The notes: generated by a model from the letters alone, not told the origin. A stretch of 9,220 nt of DNA from Actinomycetota bacterium (GCA_005883365.1 VAXA01000104.1:2325-11544), one strand, 5' to 3'; shown: positions 1 through 5,293, numbered from the stretch's first letter. Translations and numbers: made by a program.

Positions 1-178
1 CAGGATCGCGCTCGGCCAGCCGCTGGCCGAGCTCGCGAATTCCGGAGCCGGCATCGAGGATCAGGGTCGTGCCGTCGGCGAGCTCGACCTCGACACACGA
101 GGTGTTGCCGCCGTAGCCGACGGTCGCGGGTCCAGGCGCGGACAAAGATCCCCGCGCGCCCCAGATGCGGACGATCAC
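1..178 (-). CDS. MBL-fold metallo-hydrolase, N-terminal part only
   Basis: Partial gene reading leftward off the window edge; 59 codons are visible. The GTG at 178-176 overlaps the stop of the PAS gene in a GTGA overlap (175-178), so the two are probably one transcript. The N-terminus reads IVRIWGARGS, then a proline/glycine stretch, YGGNTSCVEV, and LILDAGSGIRELG. This is the usual opening of the COG1235/PhnP-like branch of the metallo-beta-lactamase fold (first beta strands and the GNTSC turn). Known members are Zn/Mn-dependent hydrolases, often of phosphodiester bonds. The HxHxDH metal motif would lie past the left edge, so activity and substrate cannot be judged. Family assignment is fairly sure; specific function is unknown. 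Confidence 0.8.
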   Translation of the reverse strand, partial: MIVRIWGARGSLSAPGPATVGYGGNTSCVEVELADGTTLILDAGSGIRELGQRLAERDP

Positions 179-579
179 AGCTCCGCGGGAAGTTCCCAGA
201 AGATTGACATGACGCCGACGACCTCGTCGGGGTGCGAGAAAAGCGGGAACGCGGTGACGGTGATCTCACGCTCGCGACCGTCGAGTCCGCGGAACACAAA
301 CGAGCCATGAATCGGCCGCCGTTCCAGGAGCGCGATGCCACTCGGCGTCTGTTCTGGGGTCAGCGGCTCCTCGTCCAACGTCCGTGGCTCGAAGAGCTCC
401 TGCCAGCGCGACACAGGCAGCTCGCCGACGTCGAGATAGGAGCGTCCCAGCACCTCGCCGGCTGCATCGTTGAAGAAGACGAGGTCACCCCTCGCATCCG
501 TGATGAGCGTCGGCGTTGCGAGCTTCGTCGCGAAGGAGCGCGCGACGATGAGGACGAGGTCGGGCTGCTTGCGCTCCAC
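175..579 (-). CDS. Single-PAS-domain protein
   Basis: A 134-residue protein that is essentially one PAS domain. After a short helix (ERKQPDLVLIVARSFATKL), residues about 22-55 (PTLITDARGDLVFFNDAAGEVLG) match the PAS entry strand and FxNxAA helix. Residues about 88-130 (GSFVFRGLDGREREITVTAFPLF, then VVGVMSIFWE) match the last strands. No histidine kinase, GGDEF, cyclase or DNA-binding domain follows, and no Cys or His stands out as a cofactor ligand, so the ligand is unknown. The start is GTG at 579, six bases after a TAGGAT box, with no Shine-Dalgarno; this suggests a leaderless mRNA. It overlaps the MBL-fold gene by 4 bp and is divergent from the dehydrogenase genes. It may be a sensor or partner for the downstream hydrolase (inference). 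Confidence 0.85.
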   Translation of the reverse strand: MERKQPDLVLIVARSFATKLATPTLITDARGDLVFFNDAAGEVLGRSYLDVGELPVSRWQELFEPRTLDEEPLTPEQTPSGIALLERRPIHGSFVFRGLDGREREITVTAFPLFSHPDEVVGVMSIFWELPAEL

Positions 580-585
580 CGCTCG

Positions 586-591
586 ATCCTA
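586..591 (-). promoter_or_regulatory. Putative -10 box of the PAS/MBL transcript (leaderless)
   Basis: On the minus strand TAGGAT is followed by exactly 6 nt (CGAGCG) and the GTG start of the PAS gene. This fits the actinobacterial TANNNT-N6-start arrangement in which transcription begins at the start codon. No clear -35 hexamer is seen. Confidence 0.5.
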
Positions 592-606
592 CGCCGCTCC
601 TCCGAC

Positions 607-612
607 TAGGCT
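607..612 (+). promoter_or_regulatory. Putative -10 box of the dehydrogenase operon
   Basis: TAGGCT is followed by 8 nt and the GTG of the E1 alpha gene; there is no Shine-Dalgarno. It lies only 15 bp from the opposing TAGGAT box of the PAS gene. No -35 hexamer is recognisable. Confidence 0.45.
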
Positions 613-620
613 TCGCGCCC

Positions 621-1652
621 GTGGCGAAGGTGGCGCCTGAGGAACACGAGCTGCGCCGAGTCATCGACGAGGAGCGAGAGGTCGACGGCCTCGGCTCGGA
701 CGATCTTCTTGCGATCTACCGCTCGCTCGTCCTCCTCCGGACGTACGACGAGCGCTCGGTCGTCTATCACCGCCAGGGCCGGATCGGGACGTACGCGATC
801 TTCTGGAACCACGAGGCGATGCAGGCCGGCTCCGTGCACGCGCTCGCCGATGAGGACTGGATCTTCCCGAGCTACCGCGAGTCGGCGATCGGGCTGCTGC
901 GCGGAATGCCGCCGAGCACCGTCCTCCACTGGTGGCGGGGGCATCCGGCCGGATGGTGGAACCCCGCGGAGTACCGCGTCGCGTCGATCTGCGTCCCGAT
1001 CGCGACGCACGTGCCGCACGCCGCCGGCCTCGCGTGGGGCGAGAAGCTGAAGGGCACCTCGACGGTCGCGATCGCGTACTTCGGCGACGGCGCGACGAGC
1101 GAAGGCTCCTTCCACGAGGGCGCCAACCTCGCCGCCGTGATGCAGGCGCCGCTGATCCTCTTCTGCAACAACAACCAGTGGGCGATCTCGACCCCGCTCG
1201 AGGCGCAGACGCGTGCGGAGACGCTTGCGGCGAAGGCGGTCGGGTACGGGATGCCGGGCGTGCGGGTCGACGGCGGGGATGTGCTCGCCGTGTACGAGGC
1301 GACGCGGGAGGCGGCCGAGCGGGCGCGCGCGGGCGGGGGCCCGACGTTCATCGAGGCCGTCACCTACCGCGCCGCGCCGCACGCGACGGCCGACGACCCG
1401 AGCGCGTACATCGACCTCGACCGCGTCGAAGAGGAGAAGCGCAACGAATGCGTCGGCCGCTACGAGGGCTACCTCCGGCGGCTCGGCGTGCTCGACGACG
1501 CCGTGGCCGAGGAGATCAAGAACGAGGCGCTAGAGAAGATGCGGCAGGGAATCGCGGCCGCCGAGGCCGAGCCGGAGCCGGATCCCGAGCTGGTCTTCGA
1601 CAATGCCTACGTCCTCCCGCCGCCGAACCTTCGGGAGGGCTGGGATGGCTGA
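621..1652 (+). CDS. pdhA: 2-oxoacid (pyruvate-type) dehydrogenase E1 component, alpha subunit
   Basis: A 343-residue thiamine-diphosphate-dependent E1 alpha subunit, which with E1 beta decarboxylates a 2-oxoacid and passes the acyl group to the E2 lipoyl arm. The ThDP/Mg motif is GDG (155-157) running to NNN (183-185) before QWAIS. Other family marks are the IFPSYRES segment, STPLEAQTRAETLAAKAVGYGMPGV, and the loop APHATADDPSAY with His254. The middle resembles Bacillus PdhA, but branched-chain or acetoin enzymes share these motifs, so the substrate is inferred. The start GTG621 has no Shine-Dalgarno and sits 8 nt after a TAGGCT box; the next ATG is far inside the fold. The last 103 codons lie in the 415-bp tandem duplication, so its C-terminus is encoded twice. 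The stop (1650-1652) overlaps the ATG of the next ORF by 8 bp. Confidence 0.9.
   Translation: MAKVAPEEHELRRVIDEEREVDGLGSDDLLAIYRSLVLLRTYDERSVVYHRQGRIGTYAIFWNHEAMQAGSVHALADEDWIFPSYRESAIGLLRGMPPSTVLHWWRGHPAGWWNPAEYRVASICVPIATHVPHAAGLAWGEKLKGTSTVAIAYFGDGATSEGSFHEGANLAAVMQAPLILFCNNNQWAISTPLEAQTRAETLAAKAVGYGMPGVRVDGGDVLAVYEATREAAERARAGGGPTFIEAVTYRAAPHATADDPSAYIDLDRVEEEKRNECVGRYEGYLRRLGVLDDAVAEEIKNEALEKMRQGIAAAEAEPEPDPELVFDNAYVLPPPNLREGWDG
1633..1639 (+). promoter_or_regulatory. Ribosome binding site of the chimeric ORF (duplicated copy)
   Basis: GGGAGGG lies 5 nt before ATG1645, a strong Shine-Dalgarno inside the end of E1 alpha. An identical site at 2048-2054 precedes the true E1 beta start. It decides the start choice for both ORFs. 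Confidence 0.75.
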
Positions 1653-2067
1653 GCTCTTCCTGGTGGAAGCGGTGAACGACGCGCTGCACGTCGAGCTCGA
1701 ACGTGACGAGACCGTCATGGTCATGGGCGAGGACGTCGGCCGCGCGGGCGGCGTCCCGACGTTCATCGAGGCCGTCACCTACCGCGCCGCGCCGCACGCG
1801 ACGGCCGACGACCCGAGCGCGTACATCGACCTCGACCGCGTCGAAGAGGAGAAGCGCAACGAATGCGTCGGCCGCTACGAGGGCTACCTCCGGCGGCTCG
1901 GCGTGCTCGACGACGCCGTGGCCGAGGAGATCAAGAACGAGGCGCTAGAGAAGATGCGGCAGGGAATCGCGGCCGCCGAGGCCGAGCCGGAGCCGGATCC
2001 CGAGCTGGTCTTCGACAACGCCTACGTCCTCCCGCCGCCGAACCTTCGGGAGGGCTGGGATGGCTGA
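1645..2067 (+). CDS. Chimeric E1 beta/E1 alpha ORF created by tandem duplication
   Basis: A 140-codon ORF that exists only because of the 415-bp duplication. Residues 1-37 are identical to the N-terminus of E1 beta (from MAELFLVEAV to GRAGGV). Residues 38-140 are identical to E1 alpha 241-343, from PTFIEAVTYR to the REGWDG end. It lacks the E1 beta glutamate that activates ThDP (Glu60 of the intact copy) and the alpha GDG...NN motif, so it cannot be a working E1 enzyme. It has a strong ribosome binding site at 1633-1639. It overlaps E1 alpha by ATGGCTGA (1645-1652) and the intact E1 beta by the same 8 bp (2060-2067), so it should be translated between them. Whether the product folds, competes for E1 partners or is degraded is unknown. 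It may be an incidental by-product or, less likely given the silent difference between copies, an assembly error. Confidence 0.6.
   Translation: MAELFLVEAVNDALHVELERDETVMVMGEDVGRAGGVPTFIEAVTYRAAPHATADDPSAYIDLDRVEEEKRNECVGRYEGYLRRLGVLDDAVAEEIKNEALEKMRQGIAAAEAEPEPDPELVFDNAYVLPPPNLREGWDG
2048..2054 (+). promoter_or_regulatory. Ribosome binding site of E1 beta
   Basis: The second copy of GGGAGGG, 5 nt before ATG2060. It supports 2060 rather than any internal ATG as the E1 beta start. Confidence 0.75.
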
Positions 2068-2965
2068 GCTCTTCCTGGTGGAAGCGGTGAACGACGCGCT
2101 GCACGTCGAGCTCGAACGTGACGAGACCGTCATGGTCATGGGCGAGGACGTCGGCCGCGCGGGCGGCGTCTTCCGCGCGACCGCCGGGCTGCGGGAGCGC
2201 TTCGGCGAGAACCGCTGCGTCGACACCCCGCTCGCCGAGGCCGGGATCCTCGGCAGCGCCGTCGGGCTCTGCATGGCCGGCTGGCGGCCGGTCTGCGAGA
2301 TGCAGTACGACGCCTTCTCGTATCCCTGCCTCGACCAGCTCATCACCCACGTCGGCCGCTACCGCTGGCGCACCGGCGGAAAGATGGAGTTCCCGCTCGT
2401 CGTGCGGATGCCCTACGGCGGCGGCGTGCGCGCGCCCGAGCTTCACGACGACTCGCCAGAGGCGTACTACGTCCACACGCCCGGCGTGAAGGTCGCGATC
2501 CCGTCGACGCCGGCGGACGCGAAGGGGCTCCTCGCGGCGGCGATCCGCGATCCCGATCCCGTCGTCGTGCTCGAGCCGAAGCTCATCTACCGGGGCCAGG
2601 ACGTGACGCTCGTCGCCTACGGCGCGATGGTGCCTGTGTGCGAACGGGCGGCGGACGCGCTCGAGGGCGACGCCTCGGTAGAGGTGCTCGACCTCCGCTC
2701 GCTCAGACCGCTCGACGAAGAGGCGCTGCTCGCATCGGCCTCGAAGACGGGACGCGTCGTCGTCGTGCAGGAGGCGCCGCGGACCGCGGGCTTCGGCGCC
2801 GAGATCGCAGCCGTCCTCGCGGAGAAGGCGATCCTCGACCTCCAGGGGCCGGTGCTGCGCGTGACCGGCTTCGACGTGCCGTATCCGTACTGGAAGATCG
2901 AGGATCGCTACATGCCCTCGGTCGAGCGCGTCGTCGATGCCTGCAGGCGACTCCTCCAGTTCTGA
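2060..2965 (+). CDS. pdhB: 2-oxoacid (pyruvate-type) dehydrogenase E1 component, beta subunit
   Basis: A 301-residue E1 beta subunit that pairs with E1 alpha to form the ThDP active site. Residues 1-175 are the pyrimidine-binding domain: MGEDVGRAGGVFRAT, then TPLAEAGILG with Glu60 (predicted ThDP-activating), MQYDAF, and the ELHDDSPEAYYVHTPG loop with His129. Residues from about 180 form the transketolase C-terminal domain, with DVTLVAYGAMV, VEVLDLRSLRPLDE and the FDVPYPYWKIEDRYMPS ending. Family members are usually about 325 residues. Here EPKLIYR runs straight into GQDVTLV at residues 178/179, where homologues carry about 22 more residues (EEVPE...GKA type), so a short in-frame deletion is likely. 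The first 37 codons are the second copy of the duplication. The end overlaps the HIRAN gene by 29 bp. Confidence 0.9.
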   Translation: MAELFLVEAVNDALHVELERDETVMVMGEDVGRAGGVFRATAGLRERFGENRCVDTPLAEAGILGSAVGLCMAGWRPVCEMQYDAFSYPCLDQLITHVGRYRWRTGGKMEFPLVVRMPYGGGVRAPELHDDSPEAYYVHTPGVKVAIPSTPADAKGLLAAAIRDPDPVVVLEPKLIYRGQDVTLVAYGAMVPVCERAADALEGDASVEVLDLRSLRPLDEEALLASASKTGRVVVVQEAPRTAGFGAEIAAVLAEKAILDLQGPVLRVTGFDVPYPYWKIEDRYMPSVERVVDACRRLLQF

Positions 2966-3362
2966 GCGTCTGCGCATCTGGCTCGAGCGAGGCGAGTCGG
3001 GCTACTGGCTGCGCGACGCTGAGAGCGGGGACGCGATGAAGTGGGACGATCCGCGGGTGCGCGTCGTCAAGCTCGCGGGCGCGTCGTACCGCGCCGACGC
3101 GTTGCAGGACGACGCGTTCGCGCCGGGCCGGCGGCTTGCACTCGTGCGGGAGCCTGAGAACGAGCACGACCCGAACGCGGTCGCCGTCTACGACGCCGAG
3201 CGACGGCTGCAGGCCGGCTACGTGCCCGCGGAGGTCGCGCCCGAGCTGCAAGGCGACGAGCAGGCCGTCTCGCTCTGGGAGTTCCGCGGCGACGACGGAC
3301 GCCGCATCGGCCTGCGCGTCCTGCTCGTACCGGCAGACGCCTGGGTGCAGGAGCCTCGCTAG
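2937..3362 (+). CDS. Standalone HIRAN-domain protein
   Basis: A 141-residue protein whose middle (about 41-102) is a HIRAN domain. It reads VRVVKLAGASYR, then GRRLALVREPENEHDPNAVAVYD, then AGYVPAEVAPEL, including the hallmark LxREPxNxxDPNAVxV. In eukaryotic Rad5/HLTF helicases HIRAN binds 3' DNA ends; free-standing bacterial versions are mostly uncharacterised. No helicase or nuclease domain is attached. The short N-terminus (MPAGDSSSSERLRIWLERGESGYWLRD) is not recognised. ATG2937 overlaps the end of E1 beta by 29 bp and has no good Shine-Dalgarno, so translation probably depends on coupling; the next in-frame ATG at 3036 would cut into the region before the domain. It lies between E1 beta and E2 in the same orientation, an unexpected place for a DNA-binding module. 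Domain call fairly confident; role unknown. Confidence 0.85.
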   Translation: MPAGDSSSSERLRIWLERGESGYWLRDAESGDAMKWDDPRVRVVKLAGASYRADALQDDAFAPGRRLALVREPENEHDPNAVAVYDAERRLQAGYVPAEVAPELQGDEQAVSLWEFRGDDGRRIGLRVLLVPADAWVQEPR

Positions 3363-3365
3363 GCT
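3360..3365 (+). promoter_or_regulatory. Putative -10 box of a leaderless E2 transcript
   Basis: TAGGCT overlaps the TAG stop of the HIRAN gene and is followed by exactly 6 nt and the GTG of the E2 gene. The nearest purine-rich stretch (CAGGAG, 3348-3353) is 18 nt from the start, too far for a Shine-Dalgarno. E2 may therefore be transcribed separately from E1 as well as by read-through. Confidence 0.45.
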
Positions 3366-3371
3366 CGCGCC

Positions 3372-4496
3372 GTGGCGTACGAGTTCAAGCTGCCCGACCT
3401 CGGCGAGGGCCTGACCGAAGGCGAGATCGCGCGCTGGCTCGTCGTGGAGGGGCAGGACGTCGCCGAGGACGAGCCGCTCGTCGAGATTGCGACCGACAAG
3501 ACCACGGTTGAGATCCCCTCGCCGGCGAGCGGAACCGTCTCGCAGATCCTCGTCGCGGAGGGCGAGGTCGTCCCGGTCGGCACCGTCCTCGTCGTGATCG
3601 GCGGCGACGGCGCGGCTGCGCCTGCACTTTCGGGACATGGCTTGGTAACTGATACCGGGACCGGTCCGAAGTCGGCACCTGCTGCGCCGGCGGCGGGCGA
3701 GAGGGTGCGCGCGACGCCGCTCGTGCGGAAGGTCGCGGCCCAGCTCGGCGTCGATCTCGCCGACGTCAGCGGCACCGGGCCGCAGGGTCGGATCACCGAG
3801 GACGACGTGCGCGCGGCCGGCTCCGCGGCACATGTCTCGGTAACTGATACCGAGACGGGTCCGGAGGGGACGCGTGTCCCGTTACGCGGGGTCCGGCGGC
3901 AGATGTTCGAGCACCTCACCCGGGCGCACCACGAGATTCCGGCGGTGACGTGGGTCGAGGAATGCGACTTCTCGAACGTCGAGCTGAAGCAGCTCGTCCC
4001 GCTCGTCGTCCACGCCGTCGCCGAATCACTCCGAGAGTTCCCGGAGCTGAATGCGCGTGTCGAGGACGGCGAGCTCGTGCTCCTCGACCGCTACGACATC
4101 GGGGTCGCGGTGCAGACCGACCAGGGGCTCGTCGTGCCGGTCGTGCACGGCTCCGGCGGGCTCTCGCTCGACGAGCTCGACACGGAGGTGAAGCGACTCG
4201 CGGAAGCTGCGCACGCGGGGACGCTGAAGCCGGAGGAGCTGCGGGGCGGGACCTTCACCGTCACGAGTGCGGGCAAGGCGGCGGGACTGTTCGTGACGCC
4301 GCTGATCAACCATCCAGAGGTGGCGATCCTCGGCGTGCACCGGATCGAGGAGCGGCCGGTCGTGCGTGACGGAGAGATGGTCGTCCGGCGGATGGGGAAC
4401 ATCTCGGTCACGTTCGATCACCGCGTCGTCGACGGCAAGCGCGCCGCCGACTTTGGGCTCGCGGTGATCGCGCGCCTCGAGAAGTCGTCTGGCTAG
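3372..4496 (+). CDS. pdhC: Dihydrolipoamide acyltransferase, E2 component of 2-oxoacid dehydrogenase complex
   Basis: A 374-residue E2 that carries acyl groups on a lipoyl arm and transfers them to CoA. Residues 1-78 are one lipoyl domain, with Lys43 in EIATDKTTVEIPSP as the lipoylation site. Residues about 112-149 are the peripheral subunit-binding domain (RATPLVRKVAAQLGVDL, then GTGPQGRITEDDV). Residues about 168-374 are the catalytic domain ending in FDHRVVDG, with His350 and Asp354 as catalytic residues. The core is compact between VEECDFSN and LVPLVVHAV. The two linkers (about 79-111 and 150-167) are unusual: each holds one copy of a 37-bp palindromic repeat giving the related peptides GHGLVTDTGTGP and AHVSVTDTETGP. 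The GTG3372 start is six bases after TAGGCT and has no Shine-Dalgarno. The acyl specificity (acetyl or branched-chain) is not settled by sequence. The E3 gene is not in this window. Confidence 0.92.
   Translation: MAYEFKLPDLGEGLTEGEIARWLVVEGQDVAEDEPLVEIATDKTTVEIPSPASGTVSQILVAEGEVVPVGTVLVVIGGDGAAAPALSGHGLVTDTGTGPKSAPAAPAAGERVRATPLVRKVAAQLGVDLADVSGTGPQGRITEDDVRAAGSAAHVSVTDTETGPEGTRVPLRGVRRQMFEHLTRAHHEIPAVTWVEECDFSNVELKQLVPLVVHAVAESLREFPELNARVEDGELVLLDRYDIGVAVQTDQGLVVPVVHGSGGLSLDELDTEVKRLAEAAHAGTLKPEELRGGTFTVTSAGKAAGLFVTPLINHPEVAILGVHRIEERPVVRDGEMVVRRMGNISVTFDHRVVDGKRAADFGLAVIARLEKSSG
3632..3668. repeat. Palindromic repeat, copy A, in E2 linker 1
   Basis: A 37-bp element matching copy B at 32 of 37 positions. 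The core GGTAACTGATACC forms a stem-loop (GGTA/TACC, loop ACTGA) extended by G-U pairs in RNA. It is read in frame as E2 residues 88-99. It uses codons GTA, ACT and GAT, rare in the neighbouring GC-ending codons. Confidence 0.75.
3827..3863. repeat. Palindromic repeat, copy B, in E2 linker 2
   Basis: The second copy, 195 bp after copy A and hence in the same frame (E2 residues 153-164). It contains a perfect inverted repeat at 3834-3856: 9-bp arms GTCTCGGTA and TACCGAGAC around the loop ACTGA. The better palindrome suggests it is closer to the ancestral element than copy A. Confidence 0.78.
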
Positions 4497-4801
4497 GCGG
4501 CAGCGCCTGTGCGCTCGGCCCCGTCGAGGTGAGGCTCGAGCATCGACTCGATCCGCGGAGCCGTTGCGCGCCCGTCGAGCCGGGAGACGACACGCCTCTC
4601 GACCACGAGCGCGAGCGACGGCACCTGCTTCACCCGAAACCGCTCGGCGAGGTCCGGCCGGTCGTCCACGTCGACCTTGTTGACGCGAAGGCGGCCGCGT
4701 TCCTTCCGCGCAATGTGCGCGAGCAGGCTCTCCATCCGCCGGGCGGGACCGGAGCGGTGGGACGTGAAGAAGACGAGCAGCGGGCGCTTGTCGGGGGACA
4801 T
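4493..4801 (-). CDS. Thioredoxin-like protein lacking the catalytic cysteines
   Basis: A 102-residue thioredoxin-fold protein. The order is typical: LLVFFTS strand, active-site helix start, RLRVNKVDVDD strand, FRVKQVPSLALV with the conserved cis-proline (Pro61), then VVSRLDGRATAPRIESML. The CGPC site is replaced by Ser17-Gly-Pro-Ala20 (HRSGPARRMESLL), and the protein has no cysteine at all, so it cannot do disulfide exchange. It is more likely a binding or scaffold protein (inference). ATG4801 is chosen; an in-frame TTG at 4813 would add four residues. Neither has a clear Shine-Dalgarno. It is divergent from the membrane-protein gene at 4847 and convergent with E2, whose TAG stop shares the palindrome CTAG (4493-4496) with this gene's TAG. 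Confidence 0.82.
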   Translation of the reverse strand: MSPDKRPLLVFFTSHRSGPARRMESLLAHIARKERGRLRVNKVDVDDRPDLAERFRVKQVPSLALVVERRVVSRLDGRATAPRIESMLEPHLDGAERTGAAA

Positions 4802-4834
4802 CTGCGGCGACAACGGCCGAAAGGCCCGCGCGGT

Positions 4835-4840
4835 TACGGT
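4835..4840 (+). promoter_or_regulatory. Putative -10 box of a leaderless transcript
   Basis: TACGGT is followed by exactly 6 nt (TCCGGC) and GTG4847, with no Shine-Dalgarno between. It matches the spacing at 586-591 and 3360-3365 and supports 4847 as the start of the membrane-protein gene. Confidence 0.5.
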
Positions 4841-4846
4841 TCCGGC

Positions 4847-5284
4847 GTGGGCTCGTGGTACTGGATCGGCGTGAGTGCGGGTCTCGGCGCCGGAGTAGGG
4901 GTTCTCGTGGCCGGTGCGGTCGGCGCCGTTCGCAGCGTCCTCCTCGCGTCGGCGGTGGCTGCTGCCCTAGCCGGCGCTGGGCTCGGCTACGGCATCGACG
5001 AGTGGCAGCCTGGTGGATGGGCCGACGTCGCCGCGGGAGCGGCCGGAGGGCTGTTCGGGCTGCTGGGCGCGGCGCAGGTGGTGGGCGGCGCGCTTCGGCG
5101 CGGCGGGACGCGCGGCGGGACCGCGACACTCGTGGGCGGAGGCGCTCTCCTCGTCGCGGCCGCGGCCTGGATCCCCGTAGTCGGCTACCTCGAGGCGCTG
5201 GCACTGCCCGTCTTGGCCGCGCGGCTCAGACGAGCCCAACCCGAGCGGTACGCCGGTTTGCGGACGCTCGCGCGGGACGAGTAA
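4847..5284 (+). CDS. Small glycine/alanine-rich membrane protein
   Basis: A 145-residue protein with about four hydrophobic segments: residues about 4-23 (WIGVSAGLGAGVGVLVAGAV), 25-45, 57-80 (AAGAAGGLFGLLGAAQVVGG) and 92-122 (LVGGGALLVAAAAWIPVVGYLE). The first segments have small-xxx-small glycine spacing suited to tight helix packing. The C-terminus (ARLRRAQPERYAGLRTLARDE) is basic and probably cytoplasmic. The frame is open upstream to 4529, but that part lies opposite the thioredoxin-like gene. GTG4847 is preferred because the membrane segment begins there and a TACGGT box sits six bases before it. It is 9 bp upstream of the phosphodiesterase gene, so co-transcription is likely. I do not recognise a characterised family; function unknown. 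Confidence 0.8.
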   Translation: MGSWYWIGVSAGLGAGVGVLVAGAVGAVRSVLLASAVAAALAGAGLGYGIDEWQPGGWADVAAGAAGGLFGLLGAAQVVGGALRRGGTRGGTATLVGGGALLVAAAAWIPVVGYLEALALPVLAARLRRAQPERYAGLRTLARDE

Positions 5285-5293
5285 GTCCGACAC

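Larger units (their letters stand above)
1340..2170. repeat. 415-bp direct tandem duplication across the E1 alpha/E1 beta junction
   Basis: Bases 1340-1755 are repeated as 1755-2170, an offset of 415 bp with one shared C at the junction. By eye the copies differ at one position: T at 1604 against C at 2019, a silent Asn codon change. The unit holds codons 241-343 of E1 alpha, the GGGAGGG ribosome binding site, and codons 1-37 of E1 beta. The 11-mer CGCGCGGGCGG occurs at 1326, 1741 and 2156, exactly 415 bp apart, and the 15-bp windows starting there match at 13 of 15 positions. These short homologies probably mediated the event. The unit is not a multiple of three, but its ends fall so that both parental genes stay intact and a new chimeric frame is open. 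Confidence 0.97.

Noticed and set aside
10..32. Perfect 11-bp inverted repeat with a one-base centre inside the MBL-fold gene
   Set aside because: It codes for LGQRLAE within a conserved helix, cannot form a hairpin with a one-base loop, and is most simply explained by GC-rich codon choice.
606..1382. Long minus-strand open frame opposite E1 alpha
   Set aside because: An Arg/Ala/Gly-rich shadow frame caused by high GC. It has no recognisable motif, while the plus strand encodes a full E1 alpha.
1603..1644. Upstream extension of the chimeric ORF to 1603
   Set aside because: The GGGAGGG site at 1633-1639 and identity with the E1 beta N-terminus place the start at 1645; the extra residues are an out-of-frame reading of E1 alpha.
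1931..2977. 348-codon minus-strand frame opposite E1 beta
   Set aside because: Shadow of E1 beta: His/Arg/Asp-rich composition and no domain; the plus-strand protein is clearly real.
4529..4846. Upstream extension of the small membrane protein
   Set aside because: This stretch lies opposite the thioredoxin-like gene and has non-membrane, Arg/His-rich composition; the real protein begins at 4847.
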